From assembly GCA_034440635.1 (NCBI GenBank), contig JAOTON010001946.1:1146001-1210000 (forward strand): 64,000 nt of DNA, in the 5' to 3' direction. Positions within the stretch are counted from its first letter, which is position 1. The number at the start of each line of letters is the position of its first letter. Below are positions 33,528 through 45,325 of the stretch, one piece after another. The position numbers were made by a program, and so were the translations under genes. This DNA comes from Lepas anatifera. Taxonomy: Eukaryota; Arthropoda; Thecostraca; Lepadidae. A model generated the notes under the pieces. That model was given only the letters and a program-made list of their open reading frames with translations, ran no database searches and was not told the DNA's origin.

Positions 33528-34293
33528 AAGCTATATTAGCTAAAGCTAATTGGTTTGAATTGAAATTGAAAGCTATATTGGTTCACTTCAGCAAGCACGT
33601 ACACGGCCGCGTCGGATGCCCTGAGCTAACTAGCCGCGCGCGCGCGCTCCAATCTGCCACCTGGCGGCAGAACGCGGCAACCCCGGGAAGAGCGCCGCCC
33701 GGGCAGAGCGGCAAGCCAGAGAGAGCACGGGGGCGACTGTAACACGACACCACACCAGTAACAGATGATGATAGAGCGTTTATTTTAGCTGCATTAGATT
33801 CGTCTTGTCTTTGCGGTTCTAATGATATGCATTTTATTTAATTTGACCTTGACCTGACCTCAGGTCAGGTCAAATCCTTGATTTGACGTAGCAATTTCAA
33901 ATCATATATCATTCGATTCGGCTTGCTGCGAGGATTCATATAGTTTAAGTCGTTTTGCTCCATCTTTACTTTTTCAGATGTAATGACCGAAAATCTTAAT
34001 TTACATGTTATCCCTATGACGGTATGTTTTGACCTCTCGCAACCTTAGATGTGACCTGACAAAAAAATAGTTCAAATATTTTCGATGAAGAAGTGGCTGG
34101 GCTACCCAACGCCGTTTACCGGTTTTCACTACCTTCCGTGGTTCTTGAGATCTTAGGGGGCGGGTACCCGCCCCTGGTCAAAGCAAAGGTGCCTCAGACC
34201 CACGTCAATGCGCGTGTTAAGGCCAAACTAATGGTTTTCGCAAAAGCCTGCTTTCCTTCACCAGTTTTACTGTAGCCTTAAATTGGAAACAGC

Positions 34294-35499
34294 TTAACCC
34301 TTGCCCCGGTGGCGGGTACGAGCCACCTTCGCCCTGGTGGGGGGGGGGCTAAAAAAACCCTCACCACGATCTCAAAAACTAAGAGAGCTAGAAAAAAACG
34401 CCAAACGGCAATCAAAAGCTCTTCAAAAATTATATCGAAAATACTTTGGCCATTTTTCTTGTCAGGTCAATATCAAGGTCACCAGAGGTCAAAATAGGTC
34501 AAAATCGCTAATATGAGGTGTACTAAGAAACCCTCATATATCTCAGAAACAATGATTGCTAGAAACATTTTTCTAACACCATTCGAAAGCTCTTGAGATG
34601 CTCTTTCATCACAGCGGCATTCATTTTCGTGTCAGGTCAAAGCCTAGGGAGCTACAGGTCACTGAATATTGGGCATATTCTTGGGAATGTTCATAGCCAC
34701 CGATGCATAAGGGGGTTTACTTCTTCACTAATAGCTTCTAAACCAAACAAGATACAGCCATAGTTTATGCACCATTGCAATCCTCTCGTCAATACGAATC
34801 GAATGATATATGATAATGCTATGCCAGGTCAAATCTAAGAATTTGACCTGACCCAGGTCAACGGTCTGACCCAACTTGACCTGGTATTGTCATGATGCAT
34901 ATCATTTGGCTTGCAGTGACTATACAAACGTGTTGGTGACAAAATAAAAGTTCTATCTTAGTTTATTTAAAATTTATAGAGTAAGAAACCAAAAAAATGC
35001 TTTTTTGACCTAAGGCGACCTTTTAATGGTCACAAGTGAAAATTTTTGGCATCAACTTCAGAAATGGACTAATAAAAGGTCGTAACCGATGTTTGAAGTT
35101 GTTTTCATCCATACTTACTGAGAAAGCTCATTTCGTGATTTTCCCCATGTATTTACAATGGGGAGGCCATGCTCTGCACATGACCTTAGGTCACCAATAT
35201 AAAAAATCCCGGAATATATGTTGTAGCTCCTGGTGAGCCCAATATGTGGTATGAGTTTGAACTTGATCGATTAACCCTTCTTTTAGTTATGCGATCCTAA
35301 GCATTTTTTGAGGTGACGCCACTTCACCTGGCCTAGTGACCTGACTTGATATGACCTTGAGCTGAAATTTTCAGGAAAGATGTAAAAATGATGAAGAAAC
35401 AGCTAAACCAAGTTTGGCGGCGCTGCGCGCCGCCGTTTTTTGGTCGCTCCGGAAAAACCCGAGGGGGTCTAAAAAGCCCCCCACCCGGGCGAAGGTTAA
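34294..35499 (+). mobile_element. TTAA-2b family element, complete
   Basis: 1,206 bp with TTAA at both ends. The double end reads TTAACCCTTGCCCCGGTGGC, GAGCCACCTTCGCCCTGGTG. The single end reads CACCCGGGCGAAGGTTAA, preceded by AAAAACCCGAGGGGGTC and a GGCGGCGC-TGC-GCGCCGCC hairpin. The interior shares AGGTCA-rich blocks and the TTAGGTCACCAATATAAAAA and ATCCCGGAATATATG segment with related families. It is a hybrid in appearance between TTAA-1 (GC hairpin, ACCCGAGG) and TTAA-2. Confidence 0.82.
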
Positions 35500-35662
35500 A
35501 CTTAGTGTATCTGATATGTTTACACCTGACAGCTGGGCCGTAGTCAGGATTTCGCTCAGGGGGAGGGGCGGCGCCCCGAAAAGGGCCCCTGCGACAGCGC
35601 CCAAAGGGCCCTGATGGGTTAAAAAGGCCCTGCTTGTTACAGAATAGAGTGCTGAAGAAGGC

Positions 35663-36160
35663 TTAACCCGGCCCCACCGGGGGTCGGCGCCACCTGCCCC
35701 CGGGGGCCATCGATGGCCCCCTCTAACTCGAAAATATGGGCGTTAGGCAAATCTGCAAAGTGCAATAGAAAGCTCGCCTGAAATAGTAAGAAACTACTTG
35801 CATGTTTTAGTGCTCAGGTAATTGTTTGACCTCCAGAGGTAATTAGGTCAGATCGGTATTTTCACCAATATGAATGATTAGAAACTGGGCATAACTCTTA
35901 TGTCATTAGAGTATTGAGGCCTGGTAAGTAATTTGATAGAATTGCAGTACTTTTCGATGTGGAACGTAAAGACCTCCCGCCAGTGGTTTGACCGCCAGAG
36001 GTACCTCGTGACCTAATATGACCTGAGGTAAAGGTAAGTGACCTTGCGTATATAAATGACGTGACAACAACGATGGTGTTTGTTTCCGTCTGTATTAGGT
36101 ATTTTGTCAAAATACTGTTTTGACCTCTGTGACCTTGGATGACCTTAAGTCAGGATATAC
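35663..36160 (+). mobile_element. TTAA-2 family element, double-end half
   Basis: TTAACCCGGCCCCACCGGGG, GGTCGGCGCCACC, then GGGGGCCATCGATGGCCCCC and the family body (CTTATGTCATTAGAGTATTG, CCAGTGGTTTGACC), fading after GACCTTGGATGACCTTAAG. The other half is probably 36581-37262, but that part is in the opposite orientation. Confidence 0.75.
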
Positions 36161-36580
36161 CCTGGATCCTGTTCCAACTTGTTCTGGCGTCTGGTATTTC
36201 ATCATTTTTGTGGCTTTATATCTGAATGCTTTTCCCTGTTTGTCATTGGTCGCTCTACCTGACCTCCCAAATCGAAATCCCTTCTTGACCTGGTCTGTGT
36301 GTTTATTGATCGACTTTGAATGGCTCTTGTCTGGTTCCTTGTTCCTCTACCTACCTTTCCCGATTTATATTTGCTGCCCTCCCGTGCTGCGTTCTTTTCC
36401 CCTCCCGTTATGAGGGCCCTGTCTGGTATTATATTTCAAATTTGGCCACAGCGCATAGTGCGGGCGAGCCGTGCTTCGCGCGGCCCGTGTCCTCAGGGGG
36501 CCGCCCCTCGGGCCCTCAGGGGAGGGGCGGCTGTCTCTGCCGCTCACCCTAGGCTACGCCCCTGCCAGACAGTTATTAAC
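36161..36580. other. Spacer between two TTAA-2 halves
   Basis: Pyrimidine-rich DNA and a GC-rich patch (about 36460-36550). Overlapping frames occur here without any recognised domain. Confidence 0.35.
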
Positions 36581-37262
36581 TTCATCCTCGCCCCATCGGG
36601 GGCCATCGATGTCCCCCCTAAATTTTTCCCGAATAACAAAATGCCGAAGCGCAGCACCGCGGTTGAGGGATCTGCCTCTCACCCCATCATTTTCCGATCA
36701 TCCCTGACATTTCTTAGTCCGGGCAACACCAGGTAAGGTCACGAAGCGAGGCCAACCAAGGCCACCTCACTTCAACTGTTTAGCTCTACCATAGCTGCAT
36801 TTCCGAGCTGATCGATCTGAAACTTTCTATACTTGATGACCCTTCCAGAGTCTACAAAATGTGTATCCGGAATTTTTCGATTTGATGACCTGAGGTCAGG
36901 TCACGAGGGGACCTCTCCCTTAGGGAAAGCATGGGAAAAGCTGTCTTATGATCTAAAAGTCACAAAAATAATTACAAATACTTAGCTTTCTTAAAAGTAT
37001 ATTCTTGGCCACCCTTCATGGATTCCAGGGGCGACATTTGCCCTTTGGTCATCATTTGAGGTCCATCGCAGGTCATCAGGGGTCAAAAACAGTATTCAGA
37101 CGATAACTTTTGACCTAATCAAGCTATAGCGCTGAATTAGACGTCATCGCGTATGTCTCGTCACTGGCTTTTATTCTATATACGGCAAGGTCACACACTA
37201 TATACGGTAAGGTCACCTCCGGTCACGTTAAGTCAGGAGGTGCCCTCTAGAAGGTCAAACCA
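36581..37262 (-). mobile_element. TTAA-2 family element, single-end half
   Basis: CCTCGCCCCATCGGGGGCCA, GCAGCACCGCGGTTGAGGGA, CCATCATTTTCCGATCATCC and CTATACTTGATGACCC match the single-end side of 15869-16904. It runs to AGGTCAAACCACTGC and then stops. Confidence 0.75.
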
Positions 37263-38213
37263 CTGCGTAATGGCCCAATCCTGGATCTAGCACGCCAAAA
37301 TTCATTTTGGTCACTTTCTTCAATTGGCCCAAAATGGGGCTCAAACGAGAGATAATTGTCCATATTTTTCGACTCTAGCATTTAATTCGGGCCGTAATGT
37401 CGCAGGTAACATGTGACCGTTATGAACATAGGTTTTGAGTGAAGACAGAATGTTTCGCCAGATCTGCCAGACACCATGATGCAAAAGAATGATGAAATAA
37501 TACGTAGTCAGGGGTAGAATCGGAAAAATTAAAAAAGAATGCACTCTGTACTGTCTTCGGAAGAAATATAATCGATTTTTTACTAATTTCAAATCTGTAG
37601 AAAATTCAAATTGACTTCCTCATAAACACAGAGTGAAACTAAAAATCCCACGGTGACTTTGGCATCAACTCATTCTCCAATGATTTCTCGTTTTGGAATG
37701 GGAAGGTTTAGCCGCGCGAATTCGCACCATTTTCAATTATCGCACTTTTCATTTGACACCACGACGCACATAGACCCTAAATGTCTCCATCAGTGGCCAA
37801 CAGTACGAAGCGCAAATTTTTAAAATAATCTTTTGAACTTATATACTGAGTGGGAGTTCTTCACTGCACTGGAAACAAGCATGGAAAACACAACTGTGCT
37901 CTGGAAGTCCTTGTAGAGTTGCTTGAAGTAAGCACTCAGGCGCGCCACCAGCAGACCAGGGATCTGCCGCGAAGCAGGGCATAAAATACAGTATCCAGGG
38001 AGACCGACAAGTGAAGGCCAAGAGGCTAAATCACCACCTTCATCTGACAAAGACAGCTTACATGATACACTACACACTCCCTCTGACACTTCCCCAGGGA
38101 CTCCCCAGTTTAGGAAAACCCCATCACCACAAAGCTTAAAGAAACAAAAAAGGTCAACAAGGCGAAAGACAATCTTTTAGATGATGTGGTGTCAAGTGAC
38201 AGGATCGCTTTCT

Positions 38214-38215
<2 letters not shown>
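37263..38215. other. Intergenic stretch
   Basis: No recognised gene or repeat; the short frames on the minus strand have no identifiable domain. Confidence 0.35.

Positions 38216-38216
<1 letters not shown>

Positions 38217-38253
<37 letters not shown>
38217..38253. repeat. (AT)n microsatellite
   Basis: About 18 uninterrupted AT dinucleotides. Confidence 0.95.
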
Positions 38254-38254
<1 letters not shown>

Positions 38255-38829
38255 GCATGCCATATTAAATAACAATGACATCAGGCATAGGTCTGATTGT
38301 ATGTATAGTTTGAGATTATTTGAAGATGCAAAGTTCACCGTTCTATGGTCGGCTATGGACACATACTTCCATTGGTTGATCTTAGTTTGCTATGGACGCA
38401 TACTTTACATTGGTTGAATTGTGCTTAAAGGGAGACACGGGTGGAGATCCCGGGGGGTTGGGGGGGTCAGGACCCCCTGATTTGGAAGTATAGAGAGACT
38501 TGGGGGCAGCCAGGGCCCTACATCTTCTGCTCTCACAAAATATTGTCTGACCGATAAGTAATAAGGTTTCAATTCGTGGCATTTGTGGGATCGGCTGAGT
38601 GATAATTTGACCCATCTGTCCCTTTGCATCTTCCTTGTAGAGAGGTACTAGACACCAGGGGCGGCGCCACGGCTTTTGGTCACGACTCTGCGTCAGGAAA
38701 AGTACGGGCCCCCAAGCTGGTCTAAGGCCCCTCTGCTGAATTAAGCAGCACTCTAAGTCGGTCTTTCACAGCTCTGTGAAATACCTACCCTCTAGGGTAC
38801 TTAATTTAGTGTTGGGCCATGCTCTTACC
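38254..38829. other. Interval with hAT/MITE-like GC-rich fragments
   Basis: ACGGGTGGAGATCCCGGGGG then GGGTCAGGACCCCCTG (about 38437-38480), and CCAGGGGCGGCGCCACGG (about 38655), look like degenerate termini of CAGGGGCGG-type MITEs. Boundaries cannot be set. GGGCCCCCAAGCTGGTCTAA near 38,710 resembles the 41-kb minisatellite. Confidence 0.35.
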
Positions 38830-39200
38830 TTAACACGCGCAGTGGAGAGGAGTCTGGCGTCAACGTGCAGTGGAGGGTCCTGAAGTGCCCCCCCCCCTGA
38901 GATCTAGGAAACTGAGAAGGTTAGAAATCACCCATTAGGAGGTGCGTGAGGGCGATGGTGATCTACGTTATGGCTAGGTTTCATTGACCTAGCGCAGTAT
39001 CTTCAAGGTCAAACGAGGTTGTAAAGGTCACATATGGACCGAGCTGGAAACCTATTGGGAAATGCCGTGAATATGCAGAAAAGCGGTAATACACTGAAAG
39101 TGAACTAAGGTCATAGAGGGAATGTCTCACTCAATGTCCTCTGAAAGTTTAAGGTCAAGGTCATTTGAGGGGGGGCCCCCTTTAGGGCGCGGGCCGCCGC
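38830..39200 (+). mobile_element. Divergent TTAA-type element, partial
   Basis: Starts TTAACACGCGCAGTGGAGAG, spacer AGTCTGGCGTCAAC, then GTGCAGTGGAGGG: a double-end layout like TTAA-1 but with a changed core (GCAGTGGAG for GCATTGACG). Then come CCCCCCCCCTGAGATC and several AGGTCA-type sites. No single end found. Confidence 0.5.
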
Positions 39201-40740
39201 GTCTTCCTTTAATCGTGAATTTAGGTTGGTATCGGTCGGTCGTGGTCGGACCCGACCAAAAAGTTTAGCGTGTGGGCGGGTGAACTTATTTAAACTCTTC
39301 ATGGCCCCACCGTTCGAACATATGTTTATTTTGATATGTGACCTGGTGGTCGCATACCCCATAATCTGGGATGGTTTGGAATCTGTGATGGTGATGGATT
39401 TTTTAATGCATCTGCCTGGGCCTGCTATGATTGTTTATTTTTACCTGACCTGACCTGGTTTTTGTGGGTATTATTTATTGCTTGTGGATTGTTGTTTGTT
39501 ACTTCTATTGATGTATGCCATATTTTGTCTGACGGGCATGTTTTGCCCCGTGATTAATGTGACCTAAATGTATTTTTTGTGGATGGGCCACGCTTTACCG
39601 TTTTGTCCTCCGTGTTCATTTGGCCCGTTCGTTAAGGTTAATGACGTATGATTAACAAGACCTATTCCCACTAATGTTTAATATTACTGGGACTGTAGCA
39701 GCCTTTGGGCCGGAAATGAGAGTTTGACCTTGAAAAAAACTTTGACCTTGACCAGTGACATTGACCTTGACAGTGATTAACTTGACTATTAAGTCATAGC
39801 ATAGCATACGTTATACTGAGTAATGCCATCTGTCCGGAACACTGGGTTCAATTACCTTGACATTTGACCTTAGCCTTTATTTGGGGTGACTTTGACATGT
39901 AATCCGATTATATGCCGTTATTATTTTATTATCTATAGTTCCATCATAGGAATTCTGAGCTTAGTTCCTTTGTGCACCTCTAAAGTATCCTGGGATAGTT
40001 TAAATTCGAAACAATTTAAGGGAAAACAAGATGTAGTTTAGAGCCTGGTCATCTTCAATCTAGTGGAGTCATTTTAGCCTAGTTGTTAGCAATAGGGGAA
40101 GATGGTCATTATGCGCCCCCTTAAGGCAAATCGTCTGCCAAAAATTGTGCAGATGACTTTGGTGCTACTTTTAGGCTGAAAAATGTTTTGTGATTAATTT
40201 GTTTTTATTTTGCACAGCCATAACGTATTAAGCTAATCGCAAATTTGAGTTTTTTTACGTTTATGAAAAACCTTGCAAAGGGCGCAACTATAAACAGGGT
40301 ATCAAAAAAGCCCACCAAGGTTCATAAATGCGCCGGAGTTTATTATACCTCCAGGATAGGACTGAGTGATTGTTTAATTTCATTAAAAGCATTTGGAGAT
40401 GTCAGTATTTTAGAGAAGTCGGCATAAGCATACTAGTGGACGATGGACCATAGCATGGTTCAGAAATTCTAGTGACATGCAAAGAGTGGTGGAAGGAGTC
40501 GAAGAGGAACACGAGAAGCAGCACTTTATACCTACTATATGACGTTATTACGTCACCACTCGGTCTACAGTGCAGGCGAACTGGTGCGACCACGCGATTG
40601 CGACGGGTTCAGAATATAAGTCTGAATTGGAAAGCATATAAGGAAAAAACACAAGACCAATTGTTGAAATTATTTCACCAATCGACGCGCTCATGCGTTC
40701 TCTCAAATGTGGCCGGGTAGTGTATTCTGGTGGCTAGCGA
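39201..40740. other. Intergenic stretch, scattered TTGACCTTGACC sites
   Basis: 39,720-39,880 contains repeated TTTGACCTTGAC and ATTGACCTTGACAG, which may be the remains of another half-site-rich element. The frame 40472-40720 shows no recognised domain. AATAGGGGAAGATGGTCATT at 40,091 resembles the left TIR of the 28.6-kb MITE but lacks a partner. Confidence 0.35.
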
Positions 40741-40744
40741 TTCT

Positions 40745-43400
40745 CCGGCCAGCTTGGAACAATCAGTGGAGGCACTTAAAGGCCCCCTGAACTTCGCATG
40801 TTAAGGTCACCGAGCGGTGCTAGGGTCCTGAGACGCCATGGGGCCCCTGGTTGATTTGGTGCTCCTTGAGCTGATTCAGGGCCTCTTAGTTTGACTGGGC
40901 CTCTCGACTGGCGAAGAGCCCCGCGTTGGCTTTGGCCCCCGCCCCTCACCGCCCTGAGCTAGCTCCTGTAGCAGTTTTGGGATCCCGTTAAGTTAAGCTG
41001 GTCTGCGGTCCCTGAAATAGACTAAAGCCTCCAACTGGTTTGGTCTCCTGGGATGGTGTGGGCCCTTGAGCTCGTCTGGCCCTTCAACTGGTCAGGACTC
41101 TTCGCACGTCAGATCCCCTGCAGTGATCTTGAAAACCCTGGGCTAAACTGGACCCCTCAGAGTTTGGAAATGAGCCCCTGAGCTCATCATGGGCCCCTTA
41201 TCTGTTCCGGAGACCCTGAACTTTTATGGGGCCTGCCGGATGGTCTTCGGGCCCCTGAGCTGGTCTGCACCCCTGAGTTGAATGTGTGTCTTCTGAGATC
41301 AAATTTTCGCAAGGGCCCTTAGGCAACTTTTTTAGGTGCCGCTTGTCTTGATACACGTAAGCTGATATGGACCCTGAGTTGACACTGGGACTCTTGAACT
41401 CTTTGGGGGCCCATTATCTTGTCTGACCCTCCTGAATTAGTATGGGGTGTTCCTCAGATGGCTTCGAGACCCCTGATGTGTTCTGGAACTCCTAGAATGT
41501 TCTGGAACCCCTGAGTTGGTGTTATGCCTACTGAGTTGGTGCTTTATTAGGGCCCCTAGCTGTTCTAGGGCCCTGAGAGACTCTTGCACAGGAGGTTCTA
41601 GACTTGAGCTCGAGGCCCCCAGTCAGTATCGTCCTCTAAGTTTTTCTGGACATCCTGGGCAGCTTTGGGATCAATGAACAGGCCTGGGCCCCCTGAGTTG
41701 TTGGTGGGTCCTCTGATGTGATATGATATGTGATCAGCTGAGTCACCTCAGCTGATCTGGGCCCCTTTAGGTGACCAGGCCCCCACACTGATCTTGAAAC
41801 CCATGTGTTGGCACTGGAGTGTCCTGCGCTTGCATGTCGGGACCCGTTAATTGGTATCAGATGGTCTTGGGACCCCTGAGTTAGTTTTGAACTGCCTGAG
41901 AGGGAGTTGAGCAAGTAGACCCTGGTCTGTTCTGGGACCGTGAGAGGATATTGCACATGAGCTTATTGGCTCGGCTTTAGACCCTAAACTGGCTCAGGGG
42001 TCATAGACTGGTCTAGGGCCCGTGAGAGGTTTACTTAGGAGGTCCTTGGCTTGGTCGTAAGGCCCCTAGCTGGATTAGTGTCCATTGAGCTCGCAAGGGT
42101 CCCTAAGCTAGTATTGTGCTCTTTAAACGGATATGGGTCTTCTAGCTTGTCCAAGCCTATTGTGCTGATCTAAGTCCCTTGAAATCGTCAGGAGCCCAAC
42201 TGGTCAGACCCCCTGAGTTTTTTCTGGGCCTGCTGATACGATTTAGGGCCCTCACAGCGGGCCTGGCCCCTTGAGCTGATCTGAGGCCCTTTTAGATAAT
42301 CAGGGTCCGCTCGCTGATCTCGAAATGCCAGTGCTGGCACTGGCGCGTCAGGGGCCCCTTATTCGGTCGGAAACCCCTTAACTGGTATGACCCATCTCGG
42401 TTGAAATTGGGCCCCCTGATTTGGTTTGGGCCTTCTGAGAGGGTTTTTCAAGGGATCCCTGTGCTGGTGTGGAACTCTGAGAGGGTATTATACAGGAGCT
42501 TACTAACTTTGTCTTGGGACGCATGCTGGTTTGGGGTCCCCTTAGCTGGTAAGTGCCCCTGAGCGGAGCTGCATAAAATGTTTTTTGACTCGGTCCTATG
42601 GCCCCGATCTGCACTAGTGTTCCTTGAACAAGTGCAAGTGTAAGTGTTTTACAAGTGCCTCCTGGGTTAGTACCGGGTCCGTTTAACGTATGGGTCCCTT
42701 TGGCTTATTTTCGGCCCCGTTGTGCTTATCTGGGGCTCCGTGAGTTCGTCGAGGCACCCAACTGGTCTGGCCCTCTTAGTCTGTATGGGCCTCCTAAACT
42801 GTTTTTGGGCCCCTTCAACGTGTCTGGTCCCCCTGAGTTGAAGCTTGGTCCCCTGAGCTAGTTTTGACCCCCTGAGCTTATTTAGAACTTGTTTATATGG
42901 TTAAGCCCCCACGCTGATCTTGGGACCTCTGTGTTGGCTTCGGCCTCCTGAATTGACAATGGGCCTTCCGAGAGGGAGTTCTGCAAAAGGCCTCTGGGCT
43001 GTTCTGGGTCCTTAAGAGGCACAGGAGCCTACTGGAGTGGTATTGGGGGTCAGGCTGGTTTTGGGCCCCTGAGATAAAAAGGGCCCCTGAGATAGGATGT
43101 TACAGGAAGTTCTGGGCTAGTCTAGCGCCCCTGAGAGGAATTATGTAAGAGATTCCTGACTTGGTCCCAAGGCCACTAGCTGGAGTGATGTCCATTGAAG
43201 TGGCATTGGGCCCGTTTAACTGGTATGTATCTAACTAGTTTATCTGGACTCAGGGTGCTGATCTGGGGCCCCTGAGCTTTTTGGGGCTCTTAGCTCGTTT
43301 GGCACCCTGGGCTGGTGCTGGGCCCATTGCCCTGAAATTTGAATTTGCAGAGGGGTTCTGATGTTAACTCGGGATCCTTGAAAATTATTTTGATTTCACA
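40745..43400 (-). repeat. Degenerate minisatellite, inverted relative of the 25-kb array
   Basis: About 2.65 kb of diverged units around GGGCCCCTGAGCTGGTCTGG (TTGGGACCCCTGAGTTAGTT, TGGTCTGCACCCCTGAGTTG and others). This is the reverse complement of the CAGCTCAGGGGGCACC core of 24565-26690. Units are about 24-35 bp and more diverged than in that array. Apparent higher-order repeats include GAGAGG..TT(C)AGGAG..CTTGG followed by GGCCCCTAGCTGGA (41.99-42.09 and 43.13-43.19). Confidence 0.8.
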
Positions 43401-43805
43401 CGCTGATGTCTGCTTCTAACACGTTTTCATTGAGGACCAGATTAAAACACGCACGGTAGGTACGTTATAATCATTATCCTTTCAAAGACCGAGTTAACGG
43501 GAGAGCTTTAGACCAGTATCTCATTTTGAGTTTCCGAAAAAAATATGACTCAATGCTCGAAATGTGCTGAAATGTGCATGTCGGTTTTACCTCCCGAGGA
43601 AGTCATGGTTCGGCTCGTGTACAAATCCTACATCATACGTCTTCATGCGGTATTTATAGGCATTGCCCGAATTTTAGTGCCTTCGATTGCTTACGGAAAA
43701 TAACCACTCCTGCGGCCCCGACCGGACCGGGACCCCACCCCCTCGTTTGGAAAGAGATCTCCACACCTGAAGGGAGATCGCGAAAAAATTATTGACAAAT
43801 TTTGG
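43401..43805. other. Intergenic stretch
   Basis: No recognised feature; it lies between the minisatellite and a truncated hAT-like MITE. Confidence 0.3.
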
Positions 43806-44046
43806 CGAATTAATTGTTGGCCGGCGAAATTTTTGGAAAAAGGTGTTTACACTAGGTCTGTCGGGCAATTAAATCTTCGCTCCCTTCCTCCCCCCCAAGG
43901 AGTACCAGTCATGTACTTGGAGAGGTAGCTAATACTAGGTCTGTCGAGCACCCAAATCGCACGTACCACCCCCCCCCCCACCCTCAGGAGGAGAAGCATA
44001 CATAGGTTTCCTCCCCCTCCCAAACTCGGGTCTGCGTCCGGCCCTG
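43806..44046 (-). mobile_element. hAT-like MITE, copy 3 (truncated)
   Basis: The right end reads CTGCGTCCGGCCCTG (reverse of CAGGGCCGGACGCAG). Internal AAGGTGTTTACACTAGGTCT, CATGTACTTGGAGAGGTAG and GTCGAGCACCCAAATCGCAC match the reverse complement of 1950-2234. Similarity ends near 43,806, so the other terminus is lost. Confidence 0.7.
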
Positions 44047-45325
44047 TGCGGGTGTTAATAATTAGTCGAATGCCGTTTACAAAAGAACATTCCCATACAT
44101 CAAAGCTGTTACAACTATACCAAAAAGCTGGTATAGAAAGAAAAACTAGGCTGAAATATACATTTCTGGTGCCCTCTGATTTGTTGTTCGTGGTGACGCC
44201 TATGAATTTATGACAGACCGATATTGCTGTATCTTTGTTTATGGATTAAATGTATGTTGTGTGCAAGGTTTCAAACTACAATTCTACCACAATTCATAGC
44301 GTCATGGCAGTAGATCTGCAAAATATGTTACGGACATTTTGGGCTAGATTGAGTTGCTCCAAAAGCCCCTCTCTTCACTATCCTGATTACGCCCATGTAA
44401 AATAAACCCCCAAATATCGAATTGTATTTTTGTGTGCGGTTCAATTATCTGCAAATGAGCTCTTTTGTCAAAAAATTGGGTGGAATTTAGCGTATTGCTA
44501 AGAAGTTTTCCACGAAAAGTAATATTGGCCACGGATGGAGGCATTTACTTTAGGGCCTTGTGCGACGCTCCGTTGCGTCCGTCGCACCCCGACGCTGGAC
44601 GTACAGGCCCTATGTTTCGAAACTGATTTGTGAAGAAACGACCTCATGGCTATATGTGTCTTCAAGCTTATGCAGATTTCAGATATCGTAAATGCAAATA
44701 AAAATAAGGAACGACATATTGTTTTTTAGTTTAGTTATGCTTGGGCATTGGATCCTGAAATATAATGAAACAAATTTGCAGCCACTGGGAGTTTGGTGCC
44801 TAACCTAGGTTCTATGGACGTCGATGGAAATTACGCCGAACACTTCGAATGGCCCAATGAAGCCAGCGGTAAATCTCATAAGCGTCGGAAAGGGGGCGGC
44901 GGCAGGAGGGGCCTGGCCCCCCATTTTTGGCCCAAAATTTCCTGATCTCAGTCAAAATGGAAGAAAACCGGACATCATTATAACCAGCCGCTGCGGAAGG
45001 CAACGAGGAGCCCAAATTCGAACAGTTTTTGGTCCTATTGTGGAAAGTTTTTTGTCAGCATCAGTTTGAAGTTTGGCTGGTCCCCCAACTTTTTTGCCGA
45101 TGGCGACGCTTATGGTGAATCTAGTATATATTTCCACCTCAAGTACAGATTTTTATGACTGGAAATTAGCATGGAAATGACTTGCCTTGCACCAGATATA
45201 TTCTTCACTAGATGTGCTCCCGTTTCCAAAAATGCTTCATTCGGTTCGCTTTAGTCTGCTGGGACTTTATTTGTAGAACGATTTTATTCTTTCCAGATTT
45301 TTTACTTGAGAAAGCCGTTATAGGG
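44047..45325. other. Intergenic stretch with a compact hairpin
   Basis: Includes the 62-bp inverted-repeat unit 44551-44612 and a GGCC-rich patch near 44,900. No gene recognised. Confidence 0.35.
44551..44612. repeat. Compact double-hairpin sequence
   Basis: Ends TAGGGCCT and AGGCCCTA are exact inverted repeats. Inside, GTGCGACG and CGTCGCAC form a second stem. Confidence 0.6.

Larger units (their letters stand above)
32426..34220 (-). mobile_element. TTAA-1 element, right half of the composite, with insertion
   Basis: An inverted copy begins CCTCAGGTCAGGTCACCAG and runs to the double end (GGCGGGTACCCGCCCC, then GTCAATGCGCGTGTTAA; TTAA at 34217-34220). It is interrupted between about 32657 and 33757, after AATAACCCAGT and before AGTAACAGATGATGATAGAG, by about 1.1 kb of other DNA. 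With 31665-32425 it makes a head-to-head foldback with a double end at each outer border. Confidence 0.8.
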
